Assembly: GCA_934432595.1 (NCBI GenBank)
Contig: CAKRYR010000024.1
Location: 1 to 23,596 of the forward strand
Reading direction: 5' to 3'
Source of the DNA: an uncultured Lachnospiraceae bacterium
GTDB taxonomy: Bacteria > Bacillota > Clostridia > Lachnospirales > Lachnospiraceae
DNA: 23,596 nt
This document shows positions 7,916 through 14,597 of this stretch, in pieces; the first letter of the stretch is position 1, and every line of letters starts with the position of its first letter. A model generated the notes under the pieces. The model did no database searches. It was not told the origin of the DNA and saw only the letters and a list, made by a program, of their open reading frames with translations. The position numbers and the translations under genes are program-made.

Positions 7916-7980
7916 ACTATTTCTAAACAAAATAAAAAAAGGTACTATTTCGTAATCTTAGTTGTGAAATAGTACCTTTT
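7896..7980 (+). ncRNA. Possible short structured RNA from repeat promoter to terminator
   Basis: Starting just after the TATAAT at 7887-7892, the DNA encodes a stem (ATAGTA with TACTAT, around a GTTAATTGTT loop), an A-rich linker and then a perfect terminator stem at 7937-7980. No reading frame fits. This layout suits a ~85-nt RNA, but there is no match to a named family, and the second repeat copy lacks both the right arm and the terminator. Confidence 0.22.
7937..7980 (+). terminator. Strong intrinsic terminator
   Basis: AAAAGGTACTATTTC (7937-7951) pairs perfectly with GAAATAGTACCTTTT (7966-7980) around a 14-base loop. With flanking A and T runs it could act on either strand. No coding gene ends near it, so it terminates either readthrough or a short RNA started in the adjacent repeat. 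Confidence 0.7.
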
Positions 7981-8160
7981 AAAAATTACGTAAATGCATT
8001 AGAATGGTATATGAAATATATATTAATATAATCTGTTAAGCTATTATTCAGAAATGGCTTAATAAACTATAGAATTTCTTAGTCATTGAAGTTTATATAA
8101 GTTTGACTATATTTTTCTATTATAAATAACTCTAAATTTACTCAGATGAAATAATACTAT

Positions 8161-8408
8161 AAAACTGGTGATTGTTTCATAGACTTGCTAATAATCATAA
8201 TTCAGGTTGATGTATTATTTAGAAGTAGTATAAGGTAAAATCAATAATGATAAAGTTCACTTTGAGAATCTATTACTTTTAAAGAAAGAGAGCTGAAGAG
8301 TTTTCCACTAGATTGACATTGATATTTTTGATTAGCTTGATTTTCTAAACCAAACTTATATAATTCATTTGAATGAAAGCTAGGAGATTTTATATTTGTT
8401 TTGTTCAT
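8161..8408 (-). pseudogene. Rotted zinc-ribbon transposase N-terminus
   Basis: A 55-residue frame (8241-8408) starts MNKTNIKSPSFHSNELYKFG and continues with NQANQKYQCQSSGKLFSS. It matches the zinc-ribbon head of many DDE transposases (CPxCxSxxLYKFG..., then QKYQCxxCGKxF). Three of the four zinc cysteines are replaced by single-base changes (Cys to Ser, Phe and Ser). A frameshift or stop follows at 8241, and only weak coding traces (YINLNYDY) continue to about 8161. It is a dead remnant; the IS family cannot be set from this much sequence. Confidence 0.4.
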
Positions 8409-8528
8409 TGTTCTTATATCATTTTTTAGGGGATATTGATTTTGGTTAAACTTATTTTATTTCCTAAATTTGATAAGAGTAATGTTCATATAACTTAACA
8501 GATTGTATTAATATATAAGGAGAGAGAT

Positions 8529-9878
8529 ATGATGAAACAAAAAATGAAGAAAAAATTGACAAGCTTTGCTTCAATTGGTCTTTCGGCTGCTATTTTATTT
8601 ATTTCTACCCCTATTACTCATGTAGCTGCAGCAGAAGAACTACAAAGTCAATCAGTAGTCAACCAAGGGCTACAAGGCTATTTAGCTAATTCACAGGGGC
8701 TACTGGTAAAACAGGCAACAGCCGAACAATTACAACTACCATTTGCACCAAACCAATATTACGGACGTTCTTTACTGAGTGAAGAAGGTAAAAAAGCATG
8801 GGATTATGTGATAAAAGAGCTATTAGCTTTCAATCCTATTAAGAATTATGATAATTTAACGAAGCCTGCCAACGGAGGTGATGGCCTATTTACTCTTAAT
8901 CTAAAAGAAGAAGGTATTACCGTAAAGGGTGAAGATATTAAAAATCTGACTAAATATCTTAATGCTAGTGATGCTCGTTTATTTCATATTCGTAACACAA
9001 CACAAAAATATAAAACAGATGCAGAAGGAAATGTAGAAACAGTTTCCTTCAATATTGCTGGTGTATATATGGGTGATAACGCCTACCAAAAAACATTAAT
9101 TGGTATGGAAAAGTATGTTTCAGAAGTGTTAAGTGTGGTTAATCCACGCATGACAGAATCCCAAAAAGTAAAAGCTTTATACGAAAAATATCATTCTACT
9201 ATGAAATATGGTAGAGGTTCAGAAATTGGAAATGCGGTGGGTGCGTTAACAAATCAAGTCGCAATCTGTGGAGGATATTCATTTGGATTCCTATACATAT
9301 TACAACGTGCTGGATTAGAAGCGATTTATATGACAGGAGATACATCTGTTGGTTATCACGCATGGAACTATGTAAATGTGGATGATCAATGGTACATGGT
9401 TGATTCAACTTGGGGAGGAAATAACTGGTTATTAAAAGGACAGTCAAGCCTACAAAATCACAAACCACGTAAAACACAACATTTTGACCCAGTTCCAACA
9501 TTAGCGGTAGAAGATTATAACTTAACGAAAGCGATATTTAAATCAGACCAAACCATCGCTAAGGAAACAATTGATATGTCGCTTTCAGTAGTAAGAGATG
9601 TATTGAACAAGTATACTAACGAATTTTCAAAAATTGACCAAGTGTACATGTTTGAACCAACATCATTCGAATTTGTAGGAAACGATGTGGAAAAAGCTAT
9701 TCTTGAGGATATTAGACAAGCAGTAAAGGGTAAATTTACAGGAAGTTTAACAATCATTCTTTCTAATAATCATTACACAACAGTAGATGAATTTATGAAG
9801 GACGGATTATATATAGGTTGCCAAGCTGACAATGCACCATACTTTGAGTATTCCTTAGGTAAAGTATCAAGATATTAA
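8529..9878 (+). CDS. Secreted transglutaminase-like domain protein (449 aa)
   Basis: The protein has a classical signal peptide: basic start, hydrophobic core (FASIGLSAAILFIST) and likely cleavage after HVAAA near residue 35. A transglutaminase-like core lies at about 200-300, with the Cys-His-Asp triad Cys247 (AICGGYSFGFLYILQRAG), His277 (GYHAWNYV) and Asp292 (WYMVDSTWGG). Such secreted proteins may crosslink, hydrolyse or deamidate protein or peptide bonds at the cell surface; the substrate is unknown. The N-terminal 36-190 and C-terminal 320-449 regions are not recognised. The ATG follows AAGGAGAGAGAT. Codon use is unlike the neighbours: CGT/CGC arginine and more G/C-ending codons, and the gene is visibly less AT-rich. 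With transposon debris on both sides it looks horizontally acquired, perhaps from a Bacillus-type donor. Confidence 0.8.
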   Translation: MMKQKMKKKLTSFASIGLSAAILFISTPITHVAAAEELQSQSVVNQGLQGYLANSQGLLVKQATAEQLQLPFAPNQYYGRSLLSEEGKKAWDYVIKELLAFNPIKNYDNLTKPANGGDGLFTLNLKEEGITVKGEDIKNLTKYLNASDARLFHIRNTTQKYKTDAEGNVETVSFNIAGVYMGDNAYQKTLIGMEKYVSEVLSVVNPRMTESQKVKALYEKYHSTMKYGRGSEIGNAVGALTNQVAICGGYSFGFLYILQRAGLEAIYMTGDTSVGYHAWNYVNVDDQWYMVDSTWGGNNWLLKGQSSLQNHKPRKTQHFDPVPTLAVEDYNLTKAIFKSDQTIAKETIDMSLSVVRDVLNKYTNEFSKIDQVYMFEPTSFEFVGNDVEKAILEDIRQAVKGKFTGSLTIILSNNHYTTVDEFMKDGLYIGCQADNAPYFEYSLGKVSRY

Positions 9879-9902
9879 TAAATACATAAAAGATATAGAA
9901 AA

Positions 9903-9946
9903 GGAGCTGTCGTATTAGCGAGTAAAAAAATCTGCTAGTGATAACT
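9903..9946 (+). terminator. Hairpin after the 449-aa gene, GGNGCTGT repeat family
   Basis: GGAGCTGTCGTATTAGCGAG, an A-run (TAAAAAAA) and CTGCTAGTGATAAC form an imperfect stem 24 bp after the stop codon. It aligns closely with 23394-23440, which holds the same position after the 1079-aa gene. It probably terminates the gene and is one of four related hairpins in the window. Confidence 0.5.
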
Positions 9947-9997
9947 TTTAGTTTTGCATTTAAGAAAAATTTACTTATAACACGAACGAAGATATAT

Positions 9998-10097
9998 GTA
10001 GATGTCAAAAAAGTGATGTATAGCAATTAAAAATTTAGAGTGATAAAAATATTTTAGCATAAATCCTAAACTTTTTGAGTTTGGGATTTATTTTTTT
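9998..10097 (-). mobile_element. Degenerate IS66-family terminus
   Basis: From GTAGATGTCAAAAAAGTGAT onward this aligns to the intact IS66 end that starts at 10148, including the conserved AGCAATTAAAAATTTA block. A stem-loop (10061-10097, AAATCCTAAAC with GTTTGGGATTT and a T-run) holds the same place as the hairpin next to the IS66 transposase stop. The transposase itself is missing. It is an older IS66 end, overwritten by the next copy. Confidence 0.6.
10061..10097 (+). terminator. Stem-loop with T-run in the degenerate IS66 end
   Basis: AAATCCTAAAC pairs with GTTTGGGATTT (one G:U pair) and is followed by a long T-run, a good rightward terminator shape that would also stop readthrough from the 449-aa gene. 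Confidence 0.6.
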
Positions 10098-10106
10098 ATC
10101 AAAAAA

Positions 10107-10140
10107 GGAGCTGTGTACTAATTTTTAGTGCGACAGCCCC
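10107..10140. repeat. GGNGCTGT hairpin repeat, third copy
   Basis: GGAGCTGTGTACTAA and TTAGTGCGACAGCCCC form an imperfect palindrome immediately before an IS66 terminus. Its reverse complement matches the hairpin at 2492-2534. Confidence 0.55.
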
Positions 10141-10200
10141 GTTATTCGTAAGCGTCAAAAAATCGACGCGTAGCAATTAAAAATTTAAACTGATAAAATA

Positions 10201-10239
10201 AACTCCAAGTAGGGGCGGTATCGCTTTCTACTTGGAGTT
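10201..10239. terminator. IS66-end hairpin
   Basis: A 12-bp perfect stem (AACTCCAAGTAG with CTACTTGGAGTT) lies just past the transposase stop. Copies at 12369-12408 and 23529-23568 keep the stem while the loop varies slightly. Confidence 0.7.
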
Positions 10240-10253
10240 AAAATTTAATATAA

Positions 10254-10745
10254 TTATTTACGGGTTGATGCTCTTAATTCTGGTGGAAGCTTCTTTGACC
10301 ACGGCATAATATCTAATAAAATTTCTTTATTATCTATATTTATTTCTGATATCTTATCAAACAAATACACTAAGTATTTTTCTACTATTAAGCCGTTAGC
10401 TTTAGCAGTTTCAATAATACTGTATATTGTGGCACTAGATTTTGCACCTTTAGATGTATTACTAAAAAGCCAATTCTTACGGCCAATTACAAATGGCTTT
10501 ATAGCCCTTTCGGCACCGTTATTATCAATTTCTAAAGATCCATCAAGTAAAAGAGTTTTCATTCCAGGTAATACTTTATTTGTATAATCAAGAGCTTTAC
10601 CTAGAGGACTTTTAGGAAGTGCATCTTTTATTTCTCTTTCAACATATTCTTGAAATTCATCAAGAAGTGGAGCTGTTTGGAGTGTTTTGAAAGAATTAGA
10701 CATATAGAATCTACGATTTTTTCTGATTTTCTTAGAATTGCTCAC
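10254..10745 (-). pseudogene. IS66 transposase (TnpC), C-terminal fragment
   Basis: The frame encodes about 163 residues that match the C-terminal third of IS66 DDE transposases. Visible parts are PLLDEFQEYVE, KSPLGKALDYTNKVLPGMK, the catalytic-glutamate region IDNNGAERAIKPFVIGRKNW and SSATIYSIIETAKANGL. It ends LPPELRASTRK. IS66 TnpC is usually about 500 residues, so roughly two thirds is absent, including both catalytic aspartates. The GTG start at 10745 is simply where the frame opens and is not a real start. A near-identical fragment lies inverted at 12066-12354. Confidence 0.8.
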
Positions 10746-10825
10746 GGTTTTAAATTTTTTCTAAAAATGAAATAATTTGTAATGATTAGGTGCTGTTTAT
10801 ACAAGGAAGCTTAAAGCTTATTTTT

Positions 10826-11662
10826 TTAAGCAGCTTCATTTATATTGTCATAATAACTTTTTCTATACTCTTTAGGTGATTTATATCCTAAAGTTGAATG
10901 TAGTCTTTTAGAATTATAAAATAATTCAATATATTCAACTACAGCTTGCCTTGCTTCCGATCTCGTTTTAAACTTACGTCCATAAAGAAAATCTTTTTTT
11001 AAAGATGAGAAGAATGATTCTGCACAAGCATTATCATAGCAACATCCTTTAGCACTCATACTTTGTATACATCCATTATCTTTTAGTAAGTTTTGATAGT
11101 CATAAGAAGCATATTGTACACCTCTGTCAGAATGAAATATAAAACCTTCCTCTGGGTTCTCTTTCAATATAGCACTATTAAAAGCATCTATAACTAACTT
11201 TCTAGTCATGGTAGAGTTCATTGACCAACCAACAACACATCTATCAAATAGATCAATAACTGTAGCTAAATACAACCATCCTTCTTCAGTAGCTATATAA
11301 GTAATATCCCAAACATAAGCCTTTTGGGAAACTTCTACATTGAAATCTTGTTTAAGTAAATTAGGGGCAATATTATAGTTGTGATTAGAATAAGTAGTAG
11401 CCTTAAATTTTCTAGTAATCTTACTAAAAATATTATTTTCTTTCATAAGCTTAGAAACCTTATTTTTACTACATTTTATTCCATCAGAATCAAGTTGAGC
11501 CTTTATCCGTCTAGCACCATAGGTGCCATAAGATTCTTTATGGACTCTCTTTATTTCTTTAACTAATTTTTCATCATTTAGTTGCCTTTCAGATGGCGGT
11601 CTCTTTAACCAAGCATAATACGAGCTCCTTTTTATACCTAGTATATTACACATCTTCTCCAC
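10826..11662 (-). CDS. IS3-family transposase OrfB (DDE integrase)
   Basis: The 278-residue protein has an N-terminal HTH_21-type region (YGTYGARRIKAQL, about 46-58) and an RNase-H-like DDE core: VWDITYIATEEGWLYLATVI (first Asp), FHSDRGVQYAS (second Asp) and YDNACAESFFSSLKKDF (Glu). It ends with the usual SPKEYRKSYY. All catalytic residues are present. It is probably made as an OrfAB fusion by -1 frameshifting at the A-run TTAAAAAAAGC near the end of orfA. The left inverted repeat was not found, so the element may no longer move by itself. Confidence 0.92.
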   Translation of the reverse strand: MEKMCNILGIKRSSYYAWLKRPPSERQLNDEKLVKEIKRVHKESYGTYGARRIKAQLDSDGIKCSKNKVSKLMKENNIFSKITRKFKATTYSNHNYNIAPNLLKQDFNVEVSQKAYVWDITYIATEEGWLYLATVIDLFDRCVVGWSMNSTMTRKLVIDAFNSAILKENPEEGFIFHSDRGVQYASYDYQNLLKDNGCIQSMSAKGCCYDNACAESFFSSLKKDFLYGRKFKTRSEARQAVVEYIELFYNSKRLHSTLGYKSPKEYRKSYYDNINEAA

Positions 11663-11700
11663 TCGAAATATGGAGCTATTGTCAAGAATAAATTGATATT

Positions 11701-11994
11701 TTATTTCTCGGGCTTTGTGAAGATGCGTATAGCTTTTTTTAATATTTCATTTTCCTCTTGAATATCGGCTAACATCTTTTTTAGCCTTCTTAATTCTTCA
11801 TCTTCAGGTCTTAAATTACCACTACCAGGAAATGCATTTGCACCATGTTCTTGATATTTTTTAACCCAACCTCTAACTGTTGATTCACTAACGCCTATAT
11901 CTCTTGCGACATGGGTTGGTCTTTTACCTTGTTCTGTAACTAACTTTATTATTTCTTCTTTATATTCTTTAGTAAATCTTCTTTTGTTTCCCAT
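11701..11994 (-). CDS. IS3-family transposase OrfA (helix-turn-helix)
   Basis: This 97-residue protein binds the IS ends. It has a helix-turn-helix in residues 5-55 (KEYKEEIIKLVTEQ, HVARDIGVSESTVRGWVKK) and a leucine-zipper-like helix at about 65-90 (LRRLKKMLADIQEENEILKK). The A-run TTAAAAAAAGCTATACGC before the stop is a typical slippage site that would produce OrfAB. OrfB starts 38 bp past the orfA stop in another frame. Partial copies of this gene lie at 1-67 and 19036-19285. Confidence 0.92.
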   Translation of the reverse strand: MGNKRRFTKEYKEEIIKLVTEQGKRPTHVARDIGVSESTVRGWVKKYQEHGANAFPGSGNLRPEDEELRRLKKMLADIQEENEILKKAIRIFTKPEK

Positions 11995-12065
11995 ATAATA
12001 AACACATCTTTCTTAATTTTTATTATACGTATTTTCTATGTGTCTATCAAATTGGGTATACTCCA

Positions 12066-12354
12066 CTCTTTTACTTGATGGATCTTTAGAGATTGATAAT
12101 AACGGTGCCGAAAGGGCTATAAAGCCATTTTTGATTGGCCGTAAGAATTGGCTTTTTAGTAATACATCTAAAGGTGCAAAATCTAGTGCCACAATATACA
12201 GTATTATTGAAACTGCTAAAGCTAACAGCTTAATATTAGAAAAATACTTAGTGTATTTGTTTGATAAGATATCAGAAATAGGTATAGATAATAAAGAAAT
12301 TTTATTAGATCAAAGAAGCTTCCACCAGAATTAAAAGCATCAAAAACTAAATAA
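12066..12354 (+). pseudogene. IS66 transposase C-terminal fragment with 13-nt deletion
   Basis: It encodes LLLDGSLEIDNNGAERAIKP onward to DNKEILLD, almost identical to the fragment at 10254-10745. Compared with that copy, 13 bases are missing after EILLD, so the frame shifts and stops at 12334; the original ending (LPPELKASKTK, TAA at 12352-12354) is still readable in another frame. The start-like Met upstream (12038) is inside the IS3 end and is an artefact of the junction. Confidence 0.78.
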
Positions 12355-12460
12355 TTATATTAAATTTTAACTCCAAGTAGAAAGCATTACCGCCCCTACT
12401 TGGAGCTTATTTTATAACTTTAAATTTTTAATTGCTACGCGTCGATTTTTTGACGCTTAC
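12066..12460 (+). mobile_element. IS66-family end fragment, inverted relative to 10148-10745
   Basis: It starts precisely at the IS3 border and carries a transposase 3' fragment, the stop-proximal hairpin (12369-12408) and the terminus ...TTTTTTGACGCTTAC ending at 12460. Together with 10148-10745 it forms outward-facing IS66 ends around the IS3 element. Confidence 0.8.
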
Positions 12461-12485
12461 TTTTGAATCTTCTAAAAAGTATTAT

Positions 12486-13805
12486 TTAAATAGATATTTC
12501 TATTTTAAATACAAAAGATACTTCATTTTGTAGGGCTTTATATTTTATTTTATAGTTATTCAAAAGATTACTAACAATGTATAACCCTAAACCATTACTA
12601 TTTTCCTTATTCAAGTCAAATTTAACTTCAAATAGTTTATCCATATCTAAAGATTTATTATATCCATATGAATTTTCAATATAGAACCATTTTTTATCTA
12701 CTCCAATATTAATAACACCACACACATCAGCATATTTTACCGCATTACTAATCAAATTGGAAAAAATAATATTAAGAGCAGTTTTACCTATATAAATCTT
12801 TTCATTTGATATATAATTGTTGATTCTTATATTTTTTTGATTTGCTAATACTTCATACTTTTTTAACACATCTTCTAATATATCATTGATATTTAAAAAT
12901 TCTTCATCATTCTTCAGGTTTTCTAGAGAAGATACTAATAAAATTTGGGAAATATTTTTTGTTAAACTATCAACTATATCAATGCAATCGTTAATATAAC
13001 TGTCTCTATCTTTATACTTTCCAATATTATATTTCATATTCTCCAATATTATTTTGAGACTAGCAAGAGGAGTTTTAAGTTCATGAGATGCTCCTTTAAA
13101 AAAATCATATTTCAACTTTTCTAATTTTAAAATCTCTTTATTTTTAAATTCCAAGTCATCAATTGATTTTAATAAAGTAAAATACAAATCATTAATTTGT
13201 TCTTTTAAATGCCCTACTTCATTTTTATAATCAACTTTTAAGTGAGCATTTTTATCAAGCTTCATCATTTTATCCGTAACATTTTTTATTTCTTGTATAT
13301 TATTTTTTATTGCTTTTGCATATACAAAAGAAACGACAATAGAAAATAAAAGTGATATTGATAATGAATATGGTAAAAATTTAAAACTTAAATCTTTTGC
13401 ATCTTTCTGCATATCCGCTGTAGAAATAAATTGTAAATATATTTTTTTACCAGTGTTGAGTACTATTTTTCTTTCCTCAATTATCAAAGAATTATTATCA
13501 CTTTCTAAATTAATATTTATATTATTTTTGATTTGTATTTCATTGTTCTTGTTTTCACCCATTATAAATGCCTTTATCTCACTACTTTTAGAATAAAAAT
13601 CTAAAATTTGTTCTATATATTTTAATTCTTTTCCATTCATATTGCTAGAAATTTCATTTGCCTTATTATAAATTTCTTCTTTTCTAGTATCCAGATATGT
13701 TTTAGGAAAAATTAAAAAAACTAATAAATGAATTAATATAATTATTATTCCAAGAACAGAAAATATTTGTATGAACATTTTTGGAAATATATTTAATTTT
13801 TTCAT
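12486..13805 (-). CDS. Sensor histidine kinase, VncS-like
   Basis: A 439-residue membrane kinase with a transmembrane helix at about 10-34, an extracellular sensor region (35-142), a second helix (143-163) and a HAMP linker (165-215). The dimerisation/phosphorylation box is SHELKTPLASLKIILENM (His241). The ATPase domain has an N-box (NIIFSNLISNAVKYAD) and a G2 box (NGLGLYIVSNLL). Its start overlaps the response regulator stop by ATGA, so the two are translationally coupled. Length, partner and neighbouring ABC genes all match VncS of the Streptococcus pneumoniae vex-vnc locus (about 440 aa). It probably senses an extracellular peptide or envelope stress and phosphorylates the adjacent regulator; the ligand is unknown. 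Confidence 0.9.
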   Translation of the reverse strand: MKKLNIFPKMFIQIFSVLGIIIILIHLLVFLIFPKTYLDTRKEEIYNKANEISSNMNGKELKYIEQILDFYSKSSEIKAFIMGENKNNEIQIKNNININLESDNNSLIIEERKIVLNTGKKIYLQFISTADMQKDAKDLSFKFLPYSLSISLLFSIVVSFVYAKAIKNNIQEIKNVTDKMMKLDKNAHLKVDYKNEVGHLKEQINDLYFTLLKSIDDLEFKNKEILKLEKLKYDFFKGASHELKTPLASLKIILENMKYNIGKYKDRDSYINDCIDIVDSLTKNISQILLVSSLENLKNDEEFLNINDILEDVLKKYEVLANQKNIRINNYISNEKIYIGKTALNIIFSNLISNAVKYADVCGVINIGVDKKWFYIENSYGYNKSLDMDKLFEVKFDLNKENSNGLGLYIVSNLLNNYKIKYKALQNEVSFVFKIEISI

Positions 13806-14455
13806 TTTCTATCCAATTTATAACCTACATTTCTAATAGTAATAATACAGTCTAATTCTAATTTTTTTCTCAATTCTTTAATATATACATCTATTACACG
13901 ATCATAAGGAATTTCTTCTGTTTCCTTCCACACATTATCAATTATTTGCATTCTTGTTAATGCATATCCTTCGTTGTCCAATAGATATTTCAGTATCTCC
14001 AATTCTTTTGCATTTATATCTATATTTTGGTTATTTTTTTTTGCTGTATAGCTAGTAAAATTAACCTCTATATTCTTATAGTCAAACTTCTCTATTCGTC
14101 CAAAATTTTTTTTAATTAAAGAATCAATTCTAGCTTTTAACACAGGTAATGAAAAAGGCTTTTCTATATAACCATCTGCTAAATTAGTAAATGCATCAAT
14201 TTTATATTCTTCATCACTAAATGCTGTTAATATCAAAATTGGCAACTTGCTTTTCTTTCTTATTTCTTTTAAAACTTCTAATCCATTGATAAAAGGTATC
14301 TGAATATCTAAGATAACCAAATTAATATCATTATTAAATTTAGACAGAGCTTCTTTACCATCTTTTGCCTCTATAATAATATATCCAGATTCTGATAAAT
14401 ACTCACTTATACCTTCTCTTATCATTTTGTCATCTTCAACAACTAGTATTCTCAT
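13802..14455 (-). CDS. OmpR/PhoB-family response regulator, VncR-like
   Basis: A 217-residue response regulator. The receiver domain (1-110) has the acidic pair Asp8/Asp9, phospho-acceptor Asp50 (LVILDIQIPFINGLE), Thr77 and Lys99 (EKPF). The winged-helix DNA-binding domain (about 125-217) has the typical ELEILKYLLDNEG and YDRVIDVYIKELRKKLE. The ATG is preceded by AAAAGGAGGACTTT. It overlaps the kinase gene by 4 bp. A terminator upstream (14567-14597) separates it from the ABC genes, so it likely has its own promoter in 14456-14566. It probably controls the ABC operon, as is usual for such pairs. Confidence 0.93.
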   Translation of the reverse strand: MRILVVEDDKMIREGISEYLSESGYIIIEAKDGKEALSKFNNDINLVILDIQIPFINGLEVLKEIRKKSKLPILILTAFSDEEYKIDAFTNLADGYIEKPFSLPVLKARIDSLIKKNFGRIEKFDYKNIEVNFTSYTAKKNNQNIDINAKELEILKYLLDNEGYALTRMQIIDNVWKETEEIPYDRVIDVYIKELRKKLELDCIITIRNVGYKLDRK

Positions 14456-14566
14456 AAAGTCCTCCTTTTCAACTTAATAAATATATTATATATCAAATGC
14501 TCTTTTAAATTATAGCTTTTTTATAAATAGCATATTCTTTCTTAGCTTTTTTATCTACTAAATAAA

Positions 14567-14597
14567 AACTATCGGTGCTAACTTGCACCGATAATTT
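14567..14597 (-). terminator. Terminator between the ABC operon and the two-component genes
   Basis: ATCGGTGC and GCACCGAT (14571-14578 and 14585-14592) form a perfect stem around a 6-base loop. On the minus strand it is followed by AGTTTTTATTT. It directly abuts the permease stop and ends the permease/ATPase/permease transcript; the flanking A and T runs also allow rightward termination. Confidence 0.85.

Larger units (their letters stand above)
7753..8528. other. Gene-poor stretch between tnpB remnant and the 449-aa gene
   Basis: No intact gene is present. The region holds a 95-bp repeat with a promoter-like core (7821-7915), a terminator hairpin (7937-7980) and a rotted transposase zinc ribbon on the minus strand (8161-8408). 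The last ~120 bp are the AT-rich leader of the 449-aa gene, where I could not settle on one promoter. Confidence 0.6.
10148..10745 (-). mobile_element. IS66-family element, transposase 3' part and terminal repeat
   Basis: The outer end is GTAAGCGTCAAAAAATCGAC; GTAA is the typical IS66 terminus. The same block occurs inverted at 12460 and again at 23477. A strong hairpin (10201-10239, AACTCCAAGTAG with CTACTTGGAGTT) follows the transposase stop. The element is incomplete: its other half is missing where the IS3 element begins. No 8-bp target duplication could be matched across 10140-10147 and 12461-12468. Confidence 0.8.
10826..12065 (-). mobile_element. IS3-family insertion sequence with intact orfA and orfB
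   Basis: The element carries orfA (11701-11994) and orfB (10826-11662). Its orfA-side end at 12065 (minus strand TGGAGTATACCC) is fixed by comparison with 1-138. I could not find a matching inverted repeat past the orfB stop (10746-10825), so that end is either diverged or deleted and the left border is approximate. Other scraps of the same IS are at 1-138 and 19036-19298. Confidence 0.85.

Noticed and set aside
9199..10026. Minus-strand open frames across and after the 449-aa gene
   Set aside because: They oppose a well-supported coding frame with triad motifs, or run over a degenerate IS66 end, and have no ribosome binding sites.
12038..12065. Start of the plus-strand IS66 frame inside the IS3 end
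   Set aside because: The Met codon belongs to the IS3 terminal repeat; it is a junction artefact and not a real start.
14456..14570. A Pep27-like peptide gene between the ABC genes and the response regulator
   Set aside because: The only ATG-started frames on the minus strand here are under ten codons and lack a ribosome binding site.
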